In this document: positions 8,879 through 16,230 of the stretch, in pieces
How the letters are laid out: every line of letters starts with the position of its first letter
Numbering within the stretch: position 1 is the stretch's first letter
Source: Magnetococcales bacterium
GTDB taxonomy: Bacteria > Pseudomonadota > Magnetococcia > Magnetococcales > DC0425bin3
DNA: 39,363 nt
Direction of reading: 5' to 3'
NCBI GenBank assembly: GCA_015231175.1
Contig: JADGBZ010000030.1
Span: forward strand, 1-39,363
Notes under the pieces: model-generated
Told to the model about the DNA's origin: nothing
Database searches by the model: none
Seen by the model: the letters and a program-made list of their open reading frames with translations, nothing else
Made by a program: the position numbers and the translations under genes

Positions 8879-9726
8879 CCTCCATGATTCGTACCTTGCG
8901 CCGGTTGCGTCACGGACCTCTGAAACAGCTGGCACCGCTCTGGCGTCTTTCCGGAACCCTCTATCGTTGGTTGCAGGGACGGGTAGGGGCCCACCTGACC
9001 GTCTCCACCCGGATCGGTCCCTATGGCCCTTTCCGTCTCAACGGGCGTTTTGCCTTCAGCAATTTCGAGCAATGGGGAGACCGGCACAATGCCGGGTTCC
9101 AGGTGTGTGTCGAGGCGTGCCGGGGGCGGGGTTGTGTCCTGGATGTGGGGGCGCACATCGGTCTGGTCGCTTTGCCCATGGCGGCGGTTGTCGCCCCGGG
9201 GGGGAGGGTCTACGCTTTTGAACCGGCCACCGCCAACCGGGAATTTTTGCTGGGACATCTGACCGCCAACGGATTTGCGCATGTCGAGGTGATCCCCGAT
9301 CTGGTCGGCGATGTCGAACGATCCGGGGTCCGTTTTCATGAAATGAACGCCGATGCCGGCATGAACTCGGTGGTGATCAAGACGAAGGATCGGGACGCCT
9401 ACTCGGTCACGGAAAAAAATCAAATCACCCTCGATGGCTTTTGCCGCCGGCGCAACTTGCGGCCCGAGGTGATCAAGATCGATGTGGAGGGGTACGAACT
9501 GTTTGTCCTCCGGGGCGCCAGGGAGGTGCTGTCCCAGGTACGTCCGAAGCTTTTTCTGAGCATCCACCCCGGACAGATCCGCCTGCTGGACCAGACCCCG
9601 GAAGCCATCGTCGATTTGCTTCACGAGTTGGAATATGACATCTTGACCCCAGAAAGCCGTATGCCTGTCGGACGTTTGGAAATGAATGAATATTTGTTGC
9701 TTCCCAGGGAGGAAAACCGGCCATGA
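8875..9726 (+). CDS. FkbM-family SAM-dependent methyltransferase
   Basis: 283 residues. VLDVGAHIGLVALPMAA is SAM motif I, GGRVYAFEPATANREFL follows as motif II, and VIKIDVEGYELFVLRGA is the FkbM signature (K-x-D-V-E-G-x-E). FkbM enzymes O-methylate sugars or polyketides. The first 70 residues form an Arg-rich, non-conserved lead-in. ATGA overlap with the upstream GT4 gene. A second FkbM gene follows directly; the two share the fold but differ clearly in sequence, so they probably methylate different positions. Confidence 0.86.
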   Translation: MTSMIRTLRRLRHGPLKQLAPLWRLSGTLYRWLQGRVGAHLTVSTRIGPYGPFRLNGRFAFSNFEQWGDRHNAGFQVCVEACRGRGCVLDVGAHIGLVALPMAAVVAPGGRVYAFEPATANREFLLGHLTANGFAHVEVIPDLVGDVERSGVRFHEMNADAGMNSVVIKTKDRDAYSVTEKNQITLDGFCRRRNLRPEVIKIDVEGYELFVLRGAREVLSQVRPKLFLSIHPGQIRLLDQTPEAIVDLLHELEYDILTPESRMPVGRLEMNEYLLLPREENRP

Positions 9727-10676
9727 TCTCCAACATTGCGACCGTCCTGCGCCATCGTGGTCCCGCCGGTCTGGCCCGGGTGGTCCTCAATGGCCTGCAA
9801 ATTCTTGTGCAGGGTCGACTTCTGGGTGAACGATTCCTGGAAAAACCCATCTACAATTACCGCATGTTTCTGGATACCCAGGATCGGGGAATATCCCGCA
9901 CCCTGCTCCTTTTTGGCTCCCGGGAGTTGGATCACAAGATCATCCTGGAGGAGGTTCTGAAACCAGGGATGACCGTTTTTGATATCGGTGCCAATATTGG
10001 TTACTATGTCTTAATGGAACAAGGATTGATCGGTCCCCAGGGGCGCATCGTGGCCATCGAGCCCTCTCCGGCCAATGCGGAACTTTTGAAAAAAAATCTG
10101 GCCCTGAATGGTTGCCCCCAAGTGACCCTTTTGGCCTGCGCGGTTTCCGACCGGCATGACCGGCAGACCTTTCACCTGGCGGCGCAATCGAACCTGAATA
10201 CCTTCCACCCCGTTGGTTCGGGCACCACCCACCTGACCGGCAAAACCATCGACGTGGAGACCATCACCGTACCGGAGTTGTTACCCGAACATGGCGCCCC
10301 GGATTTGATCCGCATGGATGTGGAAGGCCATGAAGTGGAAGTGATCAACGGTCTGGTGGATGCCGTGGAGGCTGGCAAAATGGCCCCCATGATCGTCTTC
10401 GAGACCCACCTGACCCGGTACACACCGGATCACGATCTGGAAAAGCCCCTGCGGCGGCTTTTTGCCTGCGGTTATGGTGTCCCCATGGCAGCCTCATCCA
10501 GTGCAGCGGGAACAGCCAAGGTCGAAGCGCGTGGCTATCGGGGAGGAGAACCCATCCACACCGATTTTCTCACCCGGGTCATCTTTCGCGACATCAAACC
10601 CGACGACGCCATTGAATTCATCTGTCACTCCGGGGGTCTGCGCACGGTCCTTCTGCAAAAAATCACCGCCCCTTGA
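9723..10676 (+). CDS. FkbM-family SAM-dependent methyltransferase (second copy)
   Basis: 317 residues. VFDIGANIGYYVLMEQ is SAM motif I, GRIVAIEPSPANAELLKKN motif II, and LIRMDVEGHEVEVINGL the FkbM block. The N-terminal about 80 residues (VLNGLQILVQGRL, RMFLDTQDRGISR) precede the fold as in many glycan-cluster FkbM proteins. The ATGA start has a good GGGAGGA ribosome-binding site. The start codon of the next gene overlaps its stop as TTGA. Role: O-methylation of a surface sugar, inferred from context. Confidence 0.86.
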   Translation: MISNIATVLRHRGPAGLARVVLNGLQILVQGRLLGERFLEKPIYNYRMFLDTQDRGISRTLLLFGSRELDHKIILEEVLKPGMTVFDIGANIGYYVLMEQGLIGPQGRIVAIEPSPANAELLKKNLALNGCPQVTLLACAVSDRHDRQTFHLAAQSNLNTFHPVGSGTTHLTGKTIDVETITVPELLPEHGAPDLIRMDVEGHEVEVINGLVDAVEAGKMAPMIVFETHLTRYTPDHDLEKPLRRLFACGYGVPMAASSSAAGTAKVEARGYRGGEPIHTDFLTRVIFRDIKPDDAIEFICHSGGLRTVLLQKITAP

Positions 10677-11761
10677 GCATACGGGTTCACATTCTGACCG
10701 AAGGGTGCGTGACCACCAACGGGCGAGGGTTTTTGTTTCCACTCCTTCGTTACCGGGCAGAGTTGCGGGAACGCGGCATCCGCTGGCGCATGTTTACGGC
10801 CATTGTCCCCGAGGTGTACGCCTGTGACGTGTTGATCGTCGAGAGCAAATTTTACCGTCTGGATTGGGAGAGACGTTCCCCGGCCATTCTGGAGGAGTTG
10901 GCCTCTTTTCAGCAGCGGATCAGGCGGGTGTTGTTCTTTGATACAGGTGACAACAGCGGTTGGATTGTGACCGATGTTTTGCCCTTTGTGCATCGCTACT
11001 GCAAAAATCAACTGCTCCGTGATCGGACGCGCTACCTGACCCCCATGTATGGCAATCGGCTTTATACCGATGACTACCATCGGCGGGACGGTATCGAGGA
11101 TGCCCAACCCGTTCCTGCGACCGTTATTACCAACGCAGCCTGGCTCGAAAAATTGCGCCTCTCCTGGAATTCGGGCCTGGCAGACTACTCCCGCTGGGGG
11201 CATCGGCGCATGGATCTTTATCAGCGTCTGCCTCTGCGTTGGCTCCTACGTTCTCCAACACCGTTTCATCCCCCGGAAGCCCCACGTCCCCATGCCGTGG
11301 CCTGTCGGATCAACACCCACTATCGCAGCGCCGTTGTGGCCCATCAGCGGGTGTTGATCGATCGCCTGTTGTCCCAATATCGGGGTGCAGGCCGTTTGCA
11401 ACGCAAGCAGTATTTGCAGGAGATGGCAGCCAGTCGGGTGGTCGTTTCGCCATTTGGCTGGGGCGAGATTGCCTATCGGGATTATGAAACTTTTCTTTGC
11501 GGCGCCGTGTTGTTGAAACCGGACATGTCGCATATGGAAACCTGGCCGGATTTGTATCAGAATGGCCTCACCATGGTAGCGCATCGCTGGGATTTGACGG
11601 ACCTTGAAGCGTGCATCGCCACCCTTCTGGCCGAACCCGAACGTGCCGTGGAGGTGGCCAGGCAAGGGCAGGCATACTATCGTCGTCATGTGGAAGGTGC
11701 AGCAGCCGCCACCCTGTTTTGCGACCACTTTGGTGCGTTACTCCAGGAAGCCATGTTGTGA
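10673..11761 (+). CDS. Glycosyltransferase-like protein of unknown specificity
   Basis: 362 residues. The TTG start overlaps the preceding TGA; no ATG is available near the N-terminus. IRVHILTEGCVTTNGRGFLFPLL and DVLIVESKFYR look like the acceptor half of a GT-B protein. The C-terminal AASRVVVSPFGWGEIAYRDYE resembles the conserved 'S.....P.G.G....R..E' region of exostosin-like and CgeB/GT1-like transferases, with an acidic residue where the donor ribose would bind. It is the last gene of the glycan operon. I do not recognise a named family beyond this. Confidence 0.55.
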   Translation: MSIRVHILTEGCVTTNGRGFLFPLLRYRAELRERGIRWRMFTAIVPEVYACDVLIVESKFYRLDWERRSPAILEELASFQQRIRRVLFFDTGDNSGWIVTDVLPFVHRYCKNQLLRDRTRYLTPMYGNRLYTDDYHRRDGIEDAQPVPATVITNAAWLEKLRLSWNSGLADYSRWGHRRMDLYQRLPLRWLLRSPTPFHPPEAPRPHAVACRINTHYRSAVVAHQRVLIDRLLSQYRGAGRLQRKQYLQEMAASRVVVSPFGWGEIAYRDYETFLCGAVLLKPDMSHMETWPDLYQNGLTMVAHRWDLTDLEACIATLLAEPERAVEVARQGQAYYRRHVEGAAAATLFCDHFGALLQEAML

Positions 11762-11770
11762 GGTTGCGCC

Positions 11771-12262
11771 ATGTCGAGAAGAGATTTTTTGTTGCTGATG
11801 GCCGCTTGTGGCGTCGGTTCCGCCATGACCTTGATGGCTCCCCGTTACGCCACAGGGGAGACCCGGAAGGAGGAAAAAGTGAGTAAAACGGATGCGGAAT
11901 GGCAAAAAATATTGACCCCGCAGCAATACAAGATTTTGCGTCGCGAGGGCACCGAACCTCCGTTTTCCAGCCATCTGAACGACGAACATCGGGCGGGAAC
12001 TTTCATCTGTGCCGGCTGCGAAGCACCTCTTTTTTCCTCCGCCAGCAAGTTTGACAGTGGTACCGGTTGGCCCAGCTTTTTTGCAACCATTCCCGAACGG
12101 GTGGCGACCAAGACCGACTTTCATCTGATCTATCCCCGCACCGAATACCACTGCGCCCGATGTGGGGGGCATCAGGGGCATGTTTTCAATGACGGACCAC
12201 AACCTACGGGAAAACGTTATTGCAATAATGGATTGGCCTTGAAATTTGTACCTGAAGCCTGA
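11771..12262 (+). CDS. msrB: Peptide-methionine (R)-S-oxide reductase with Tat-type signal
   Basis: 163 residues. The first residues MSRRDFLLLMAACGVGSAM match a twin-arginine signal (S-R-R-x-F-L-L plus a hydrophobic stretch), so the enzyme should be periplasmic. The mature part is a complete MsrB: two zinc-binding CxxC pairs (FICAGCEAPL and YHCARCGGHQGH), SGTGWPSFF, and the catalytic Cys in GKRYCNNGLAL. It reduces methionine-R-sulfoxide in proteins. It starts 9 bases after the glycan operon and may be co-transcribed with it. A palindrome at 12430-12452 could end the transcript. Confidence 0.92.
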   Translation: MSRRDFLLLMAACGVGSAMTLMAPRYATGETRKEEKVSKTDAEWQKILTPQQYKILRREGTEPPFSSHLNDEHRAGTFICAGCEAPLFSSASKFDSGTGWPSFFATIPERVATKTDFHLIYPRTEYHCARCGGHQGHVFNDGPQPTGKRYCNNGLALKFVPEA

Positions 12263-12429
12263 TCAGCATAGCCGACGATGTCCAACCAAGACCCATCCTC
12301 GCACCGGCCCATCCATCACGGTGGAAACCCCTCTGGATGCGGGTCCGCAACGCCTGCTGGAGCAGTTGCGCATGGTAAAATGACGTTTTCCCAGACCAGG
12401 AATGGTTGTTTCGCGCCGTGCGCACATTG

Positions 12430-12452
12430 GGCATGGAACCGGGTTCCATGCC
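12430..12452. terminator. Perfect 11-bp palindrome between convergent genes
   Basis: GGCATGGAACC, one central G, then its exact reverse complement. As RNA it folds into a 9-11 bp hairpin in either direction. It lies between msrB (plus) and the ATPase operon (minus), where a bidirectional terminator is expected, but no T-tract follows on either side. Confidence 0.4.
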
Positions 12453-12469
12453 AACACGGATTCCTCCAG

Positions 12470-12561
12470 AGAGTTCAGCGGGGCGGTTTGACCCCACCTT
12501 TGCGCTTGATGTCAAAGAGTTCAGCGGGGCGGTTTGACCCCGCCTTTGCGCTTGATGCCAA
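12470..12561. repeat. 46-bp direct tandem duplication over the end of the ATPase gene
   Basis: Two adjacent 46-base copies (12470-12515 and 12516-12561) that differ at two positions. Each contains GGGGCGGTTTGACCCC, itself an imperfect GGGG/CCCC inverted repeat. The proximal copy encodes the last residues and stop codon of the minus-strand ATPase (12521); the other lies just past the stop. Confidence 0.85.
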
Positions 12562-13981
12562 ACTGCACACGAAATATGTCCGGCATGTTGATGCGGTCCC
12601 CTTCAGTTCGGTAGATGACAGCCAGTTCGATCAGGTCATCCAGGAGCGCTTCTTTGTTGCCCTTGCGGATCGGATCGAAGCCAAACCTGCGTGGCGGCAA
12701 TTTTTTCTTGCCTTCCACCTCAACCAACCGCAGGGTCGCTCCTTTCCAGTTTTTTGTAAATTCAGCGCTGTCGATGGGTACCGTCATATTGCGGCAGGCT
12801 TCGAGAATGGGTTTGATCCAGGGATAATCTTCCTTGATTTCATCCACTCGTGTCCTGGATGCATGCACCACCCCTTGCTGAATGGCCTCATGATGCAAAG
12901 CGAACTTGTAGTCCGGGTATTTTTCCATGGTTTCCGCAGCTCTTTTGAAAGCCAACAAGATACTTCTCGGACTGACGCGACCGATGGCATCCGCCAGATG
13001 AGATGGAATCCAGGTATAGGTATAACCACGACGACTGTTTGATCCCATATGGGGCCCGGCTATGCGGCCAACGATCTCTTTTTGCAGGTGTTCGTCACGA
13101 ATCAGTTCATCGGGAACAAAATAAATTCCCTCCTTGTTTTGCCAGGAATGAGGGTTGATCGCCCGAAATCTCTCCCCAAAGTCCGATGAGTTGCCAATCA
13201 TATGAAACACAAGTCCGTAAAGGTCCGCTTTTCCCCACGAGAGTTCAACTTTTGAGCTTCTAAGTTTTGAACTGTCTCTGAACTCCCATATCTCCGTATC
13301 TTCCTCCATATCTGGCCGAAGGAAAAACTTGAGACGAATCATCTGTCGCGACCGGCACTGGAGGCAAAAGCGCAGAGCGCCTGCCAGGAGCTTGCGTATC
13401 GCAGGCCATTCCGAGGCAAGTCGATCCAGGGAATCGAACAGGACAAGGAGGGGTTTATCCTGCCTGAGCAGTTCCTGATCACATTGGGTCAACAGTTGGC
13501 CCACCCGTTCTGTTTCTTGCGAACACCACTGAATGGCCTCATGCCACCCCTGCGGAAACGGCTGATCCATGCCGCAAACATCCAGGGCATGCCGCAAAAC
13601 CACGGTCTGCCAGATCACAAATGGGTCCATTTTCTTTTTCAGGATGGCAGCCAAGGTTGGTTCGGAGGGAAACCACTTTTCGGTATCGTCCAAACCATAT
13701 CCCACCCGCACATGCACACCCGGTTTCCACGCATGGCCCGCCAACTGTTGCACCAGGGCCTGATGTTCTGGACTGGAAAGAACGGCGGTCCAGAAACTCT
13801 TGCCGGCGCCGCGCATACCGCTGACAATACTGGCGTCCAGACTGAGCGCTTTGCCATGGTTCTTGGGTAGATAAACCTTGCTCAGGGCGGGAGGAGTCAA
13901 ACTCTCCTGGGCGGGGACATCTGGCAACGCAGAGAGAACTTTGCGTAATTGTTTCGCCTCAGGCGGCGTGTAGTCAGCCAT
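12521..13981 (-). CDS. P-loop ATPase of the HEPN/KGGVGR operon
   Basis: 486 residues. Walker A is GMRGAGKS (residues 55-62); Walker B is PLLVLFDSLDR (about 177-187). A following IRLKFFLRPDM, then DSSKLRSSKVELSW, matches the 'F.R.D ... L.W' pattern seen in STAND/KAP-like ATPases that accompany defence genes. The C-terminal 200 residues carry no motif I recognise; the extreme end is basic (KRKGGVKPPR) and lies in a duplicated 46-bp segment. It is the last gene of a three-gene operon, 12 bases after the ParA-like gene with a GGAG site. No membrane segment. ATP-dependent switching is likely; partner and trigger are unknown. Confidence 0.7.
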   Translation of the reverse strand: MADYTPPEAKQLRKVLSALPDVPAQESLTPPALSKVYLPKNHGKALSLDASIVSGMRGAGKSFWTAVLSSPEHQALVQQLAGHAWKPGVHVRVGYGLDDTEKWFPSEPTLAAILKKKMDPFVIWQTVVLRHALDVCGMDQPFPQGWHEAIQWCSQETERVGQLLTQCDQELLRQDKPLLVLFDSLDRLASEWPAIRKLLAGALRFCLQCRSRQMIRLKFFLRPDMEEDTEIWEFRDSSKLRSSKVELSWGKADLYGLVFHMIGNSSDFGERFRAINPHSWQNKEGIYFVPDELIRDEHLQKEIVGRIAGPHMGSNSRRGYTYTWIPSHLADAIGRVSPRSILLAFKRAAETMEKYPDYKFALHHEAIQQGVVHASRTRVDEIKEDYPWIKPILEACRNMTVPIDSAEFTKNWKGATLRLVEVEGKKKLPPRRFGFDPIRKGNKEALLDDLIELAVIYRTEGDRINMPDIFRVQFGIKRKGGVKPPR

Positions 13982-13993
13982 GCAGATTCTCCA

Positions 13994-15307
13994 TCAATCT
14001 GATTTCTCCTGAAATCCGGGCAACCGACTTGTCGCTTCCGTGATGAACCTGCCAAATGCGCGTTCGACCACTTCCCAGGGTGGTTTCTGTGCAGGGTCGA
14101 GAAAATTTTTCTTTGCCAAAAGGGTTTCGAGATAGATTGGGATGGGAAAATGGGGCGCATGCTCTTCAAATTCTTGAAATTCTTGCATGTTCAACGTGGT
14201 ACCATCCTGGGAAGGCGCATCGTACAGATAATCCGACCAAACCTTGTAGGATTTGCTGATCGCACGTTTATAATCACTCTCGCTCCCCCCCGTCTGGGCC
14301 GCAACCATGTTGAAGCGCCAGCGTAAATCTTTTTTCCGCATACCCCATTCCACGCAGCGTGATCTCTGTAGATGTTGGAATAAATGTCCATAAGCTTCCC
14401 AGGTTTGTTGGTCATCTCTGGCAAAGAGGAAAACTTCGGTCGGAAGCTGGGATAGCGCTGCCGCACCAATATCGTGCAAGCCGGCACGGGCATCCAGGAG
14501 GACGACTTCGGGCGACGCATGACGTATTGCAACAGTTTGCAACAAAGCTACAAGGCGTTCTGCCAGACCAAGCGACTCGCCCTTTCCATCCATGGCGGAC
14601 ACATGGATCCGGCCAAGTTTGGCAACATAGTCCAAGGTCTTGTTGCCATAGGCTGGAATGACCTGAATGCCCCCCGTACACTCCTGATTCAAGGGACTTT
14701 CGCGCAGCATATCGTCCAGAAGCGCAGCGTCCGCCTGATTGGCAAGGGACTCGACCAGCCAATCCACCAGGCCAAACCCCGGCAACTCGTCCAGCAACAG
14801 CGAGGCGATGCCTGGCGCCTCCAGGTCCAGATCCACGACCAGGACACGCCGCCCCTGCCGCGCCAACCCCCATGCCCAGGCCGCCAAGGCGGTGCTTCTC
14901 CCCACGCCCCCCTTGATGCTGAAGGCTGCTGCTGTGGGTAGGGGCAGATTCTCCACCACAGGCTTCACGAGCCACTCTTGGTTGGTCAACAGACGATCAA
15001 TCAAAAATGCCTCTTCGTCCGCAATCTGCAATCGCTGGGGAGAGTCAAGAATATCTGCTTTATCGATCAAATCGGAGTGTTCCAGAAGGATCCGTCCCTG
15101 GCCAGGACTGTAACCGCCAAGACAGGTGTGCAGACGCTTGGCCAAACGCTCCACTTCCTTCCGGTCAAGGAGCTGATCAGGCAGGATAACCGTGATCGCG
15201 CCCGCCATATCCCGAACCAGGCAGACCTCGCGCATCCTGGCATGAAGGGTGGGAATTTTCTTCATAAGACCAAGCACGGCAGGAACAGCCTCATCAAATC
15301 TGACCAT
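13994..15307 (-). CDS. KGGVGR-type ParA/MinD-like ATPase
   Basis: 437 residues from ATG 15307, which has a GAGGGG site 7 bases upstream; an open extension to 15370 is less likely because it would overlap the HEPN tail. SIKGGVGRSTALAA (residues 130-143) is a deviant Walker A with Arg in place of the usual Lys/Thr of KGGVGKT; VLVVDLDLEAPGIASLL follows, and VVLLDARAGLHDIG is the third NTPase motif. The N-terminal 130 residues (GGYSPGQGRILLEHSDL) form a separate module that precedes the ATPase in this type. ParA/MinD proteins are ATP-driven dimer switches. The preceding HEPN frame ends one base before this ATG. Its job in this operon is unknown. Confidence 0.78.
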   Translation of the reverse strand: MVRFDEAVPAVLGLMKKIPTLHARMREVCLVRDMAGAITVILPDQLLDRKEVERLAKRLHTCLGGYSPGQGRILLEHSDLIDKADILDSPQRLQIADEEAFLIDRLLTNQEWLVKPVVENLPLPTAAAFSIKGGVGRSTALAAWAWGLARQGRRVLVVDLDLEAPGIASLLLDELPGFGLVDWLVESLANQADAALLDDMLRESPLNQECTGGIQVIPAYGNKTLDYVAKLGRIHVSAMDGKGESLGLAERLVALLQTVAIRHASPEVVLLDARAGLHDIGAAALSQLPTEVFLFARDDQQTWEAYGHLFQHLQRSRCVEWGMRKKDLRWRFNMVAAQTGGSESDYKRAISKSYKVWSDYLYDAPSQDGTTLNMQEFQEFEEHAPHFPIPIYLETLLAKKNFLDPAQKPPWEVVERAFGRFITEATSRLPGFQEKSD

Positions 15308-15308
15308 A

Positions 15309-15467
15309 TCACGACCCCTCATGCCGTATACCCGGGAGACCAACGCAGCCGAGGATGCGTTTGGCCACATCCCGATGTTGGGTCATGGATTCTGAAAAAC
15401 TCTTATGGTCGCCTGCATAGCGCTGGCTCACAGACCAATCGGCGAAAGGATTATCGCGCTTGCTACG
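15309..15467 (-). pseudogene. C-terminal remainder of the HEPN-like gene after an in-frame TAG
   Basis: The same reading frame continues after the TAG at 15468-15470 for about 52 codons to a TGA at 15309-15311. Its translation includes RDNPFADWSVSQRYAGD and MTQHRDVAKRIL. The W-x-x-x-x-R-Y pattern is what the end of HEPN proteins looks like. The frame closes one base before the ATPase ATG (TGA-T-ATG), as expected for an intact coupled gene. So the TAG appears to be a nonsense change in a formerly intact gene of about 145 codons, or a readthrough/recoded site, or a base error. Confidence 0.75.
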
Positions 15468-15752
15468 CTAGAAGGCCAACAAGGCTTTGTACTTCCTATC
15501 CACCTTCAATAAGGTCTCATGACCCCACAAATCATTGATATGCTTTTTTTCGACCGACCCGGAATTTTTTCTGCACCCTGCCACGGCAAACTTGATAGCG
15601 CACTCTGCTGCAAAACCATAGAGTTGGTCGGCATTGGCCAGACGCCCCTCCTTTTCCAGGAGTTGCGCATCCCTGAAGTGGCGCATGGCCGCCTGATCGT
15701 ACACTTCGAGCATGGTCCGAAACTTTTGCGTCGGCATGGGTCTAACCCGCAT
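15468..15752 (-). CDS. HEPN-like small protein, cut short by an amber codon
   Basis: About 94 residues before the TAG. RHFRDAQLLEKEGRLANADQ followed by LYGFAAECAIKFAVAG is the helical HEPN pattern (nucleotide-handling four-helix fold, often an RNase or a nucleotidyl-binding partner). KKHINDLWGHE may carry the conserved His, but I do not see a clean R-x4-6-H site. The start is uncertain: TTG 15764 lies in the T-tract of the rpsU terminator, and ATG 15752 and ATG 15737 are alternatives; none has a strong ribosome-binding site. First gene of the operon with the two ATPases; see the remainder downstream of the stop. Confidence 0.6.
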   Translation of the reverse strand: MRVRPMPTQKFRTMLEVYDQAAMRHFRDAQLLEKEGRLANADQLYGFAAECAIKFAVAGCRKNSGSVEKKHINDLWGHETLLKVDRKYKALLAF

Positions 15753-15762
15753 CGCATGGACC

Positions 15763-15804
15763 AACGAAAACAGCTCCCCCCCGCAAGGTTGCAGGAGGGA
15801 GCTG
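15763..15804 (-). terminator. Intrinsic terminator of rpsU
   Basis: Read on the minus strand, CAGCTCCC pairs with GGGAGCTG (8 bp) across an inner GCAA/TTGC-containing region, followed by TTTTCGTT. It lies just after rpsU and just before the HEPN-like gene, so that operon needs readthrough or its own promoter, which I cannot locate. Confidence 0.65.
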
Positions 15805-15855
15805 TTCCAGGATTTCTGACAGGGGTTGGCCAGACAGAAGCTGAGAGCGGGTGCG

Positions 15856-16059
15856 CTAGCTCATGCCGGCCACGATGGCCCGGCGCAGTTTTTTTCGGAG
15901 CCGCCGAACAGCCTCGGCCTTTTTCCTGCGCCGTCTTTCGGAGGGCTTTTCAAAAAATTTGCGTTTTTTCATCTCCCGGAACATACCTTCCCGGTTCATT
16001 TTTTTCTTCAGAACCCGAATGGCCTGATCGACATTGTTGTCGTAAACCTCAACCCTCAC
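15856..16059 (-). CDS. rpsU: 30S ribosomal protein S21
   Basis: 67 residues, normal S21 length. [19 protein letters not shown] then [19 protein letters not shown] is a clear S21; the Arg/Lys-rich C-terminal helix binds 16S rRNA. The start is GTG at 16059, preceded by a strong AAGGAGAGGA site; the frame extends upstream but that part is not ribosomal. It is the last gene on the minus strand before a terminator, downstream of degP. Confidence 0.95.
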   Translation of the reverse strand: MRVEVYDNNVDQAIRVLKKKMNREGMFREMKKRKFFEKPSERRRRKKAEAVRRLRKKLRRAIVAGMS

Positions 16060-16124
16060 GAAAATCCTCTCCTTCCGGTTGCATACACGATGGGCAGGTC
16101 CACCGAACGGACCAAAACCCATTC

Positions 16125-16153
16125 AGGGTAATTGCACTTTCCGATAAAATCAA
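16125..16153 (-). promoter_or_regulatory. Possible sigma-70 promoter of rpsU
   Basis: On the minus strand, TTGATT (16153-16148), a 17-base spacer and TACCCT (16130-16125), about 65 bases before the GTG. Both hexamers are imperfect matches. Confidence 0.33.
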
Positions 16154-16230
16154 GGGTACATTTATTTTTGCGGGCAACTCCCCGGCCCCCCCCCGGATTG
16201 CAGGTCATACGGAAGGGGCCGGAGATTCGT

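Noticed and set aside
12278-13042. 254-codon plus-strand frame across the intergenic gap and the ATPase gene
   Set aside because: Mostly antisense to the P-loop ATPase; its only distinctive peptide comes from the 46-bp repeat.
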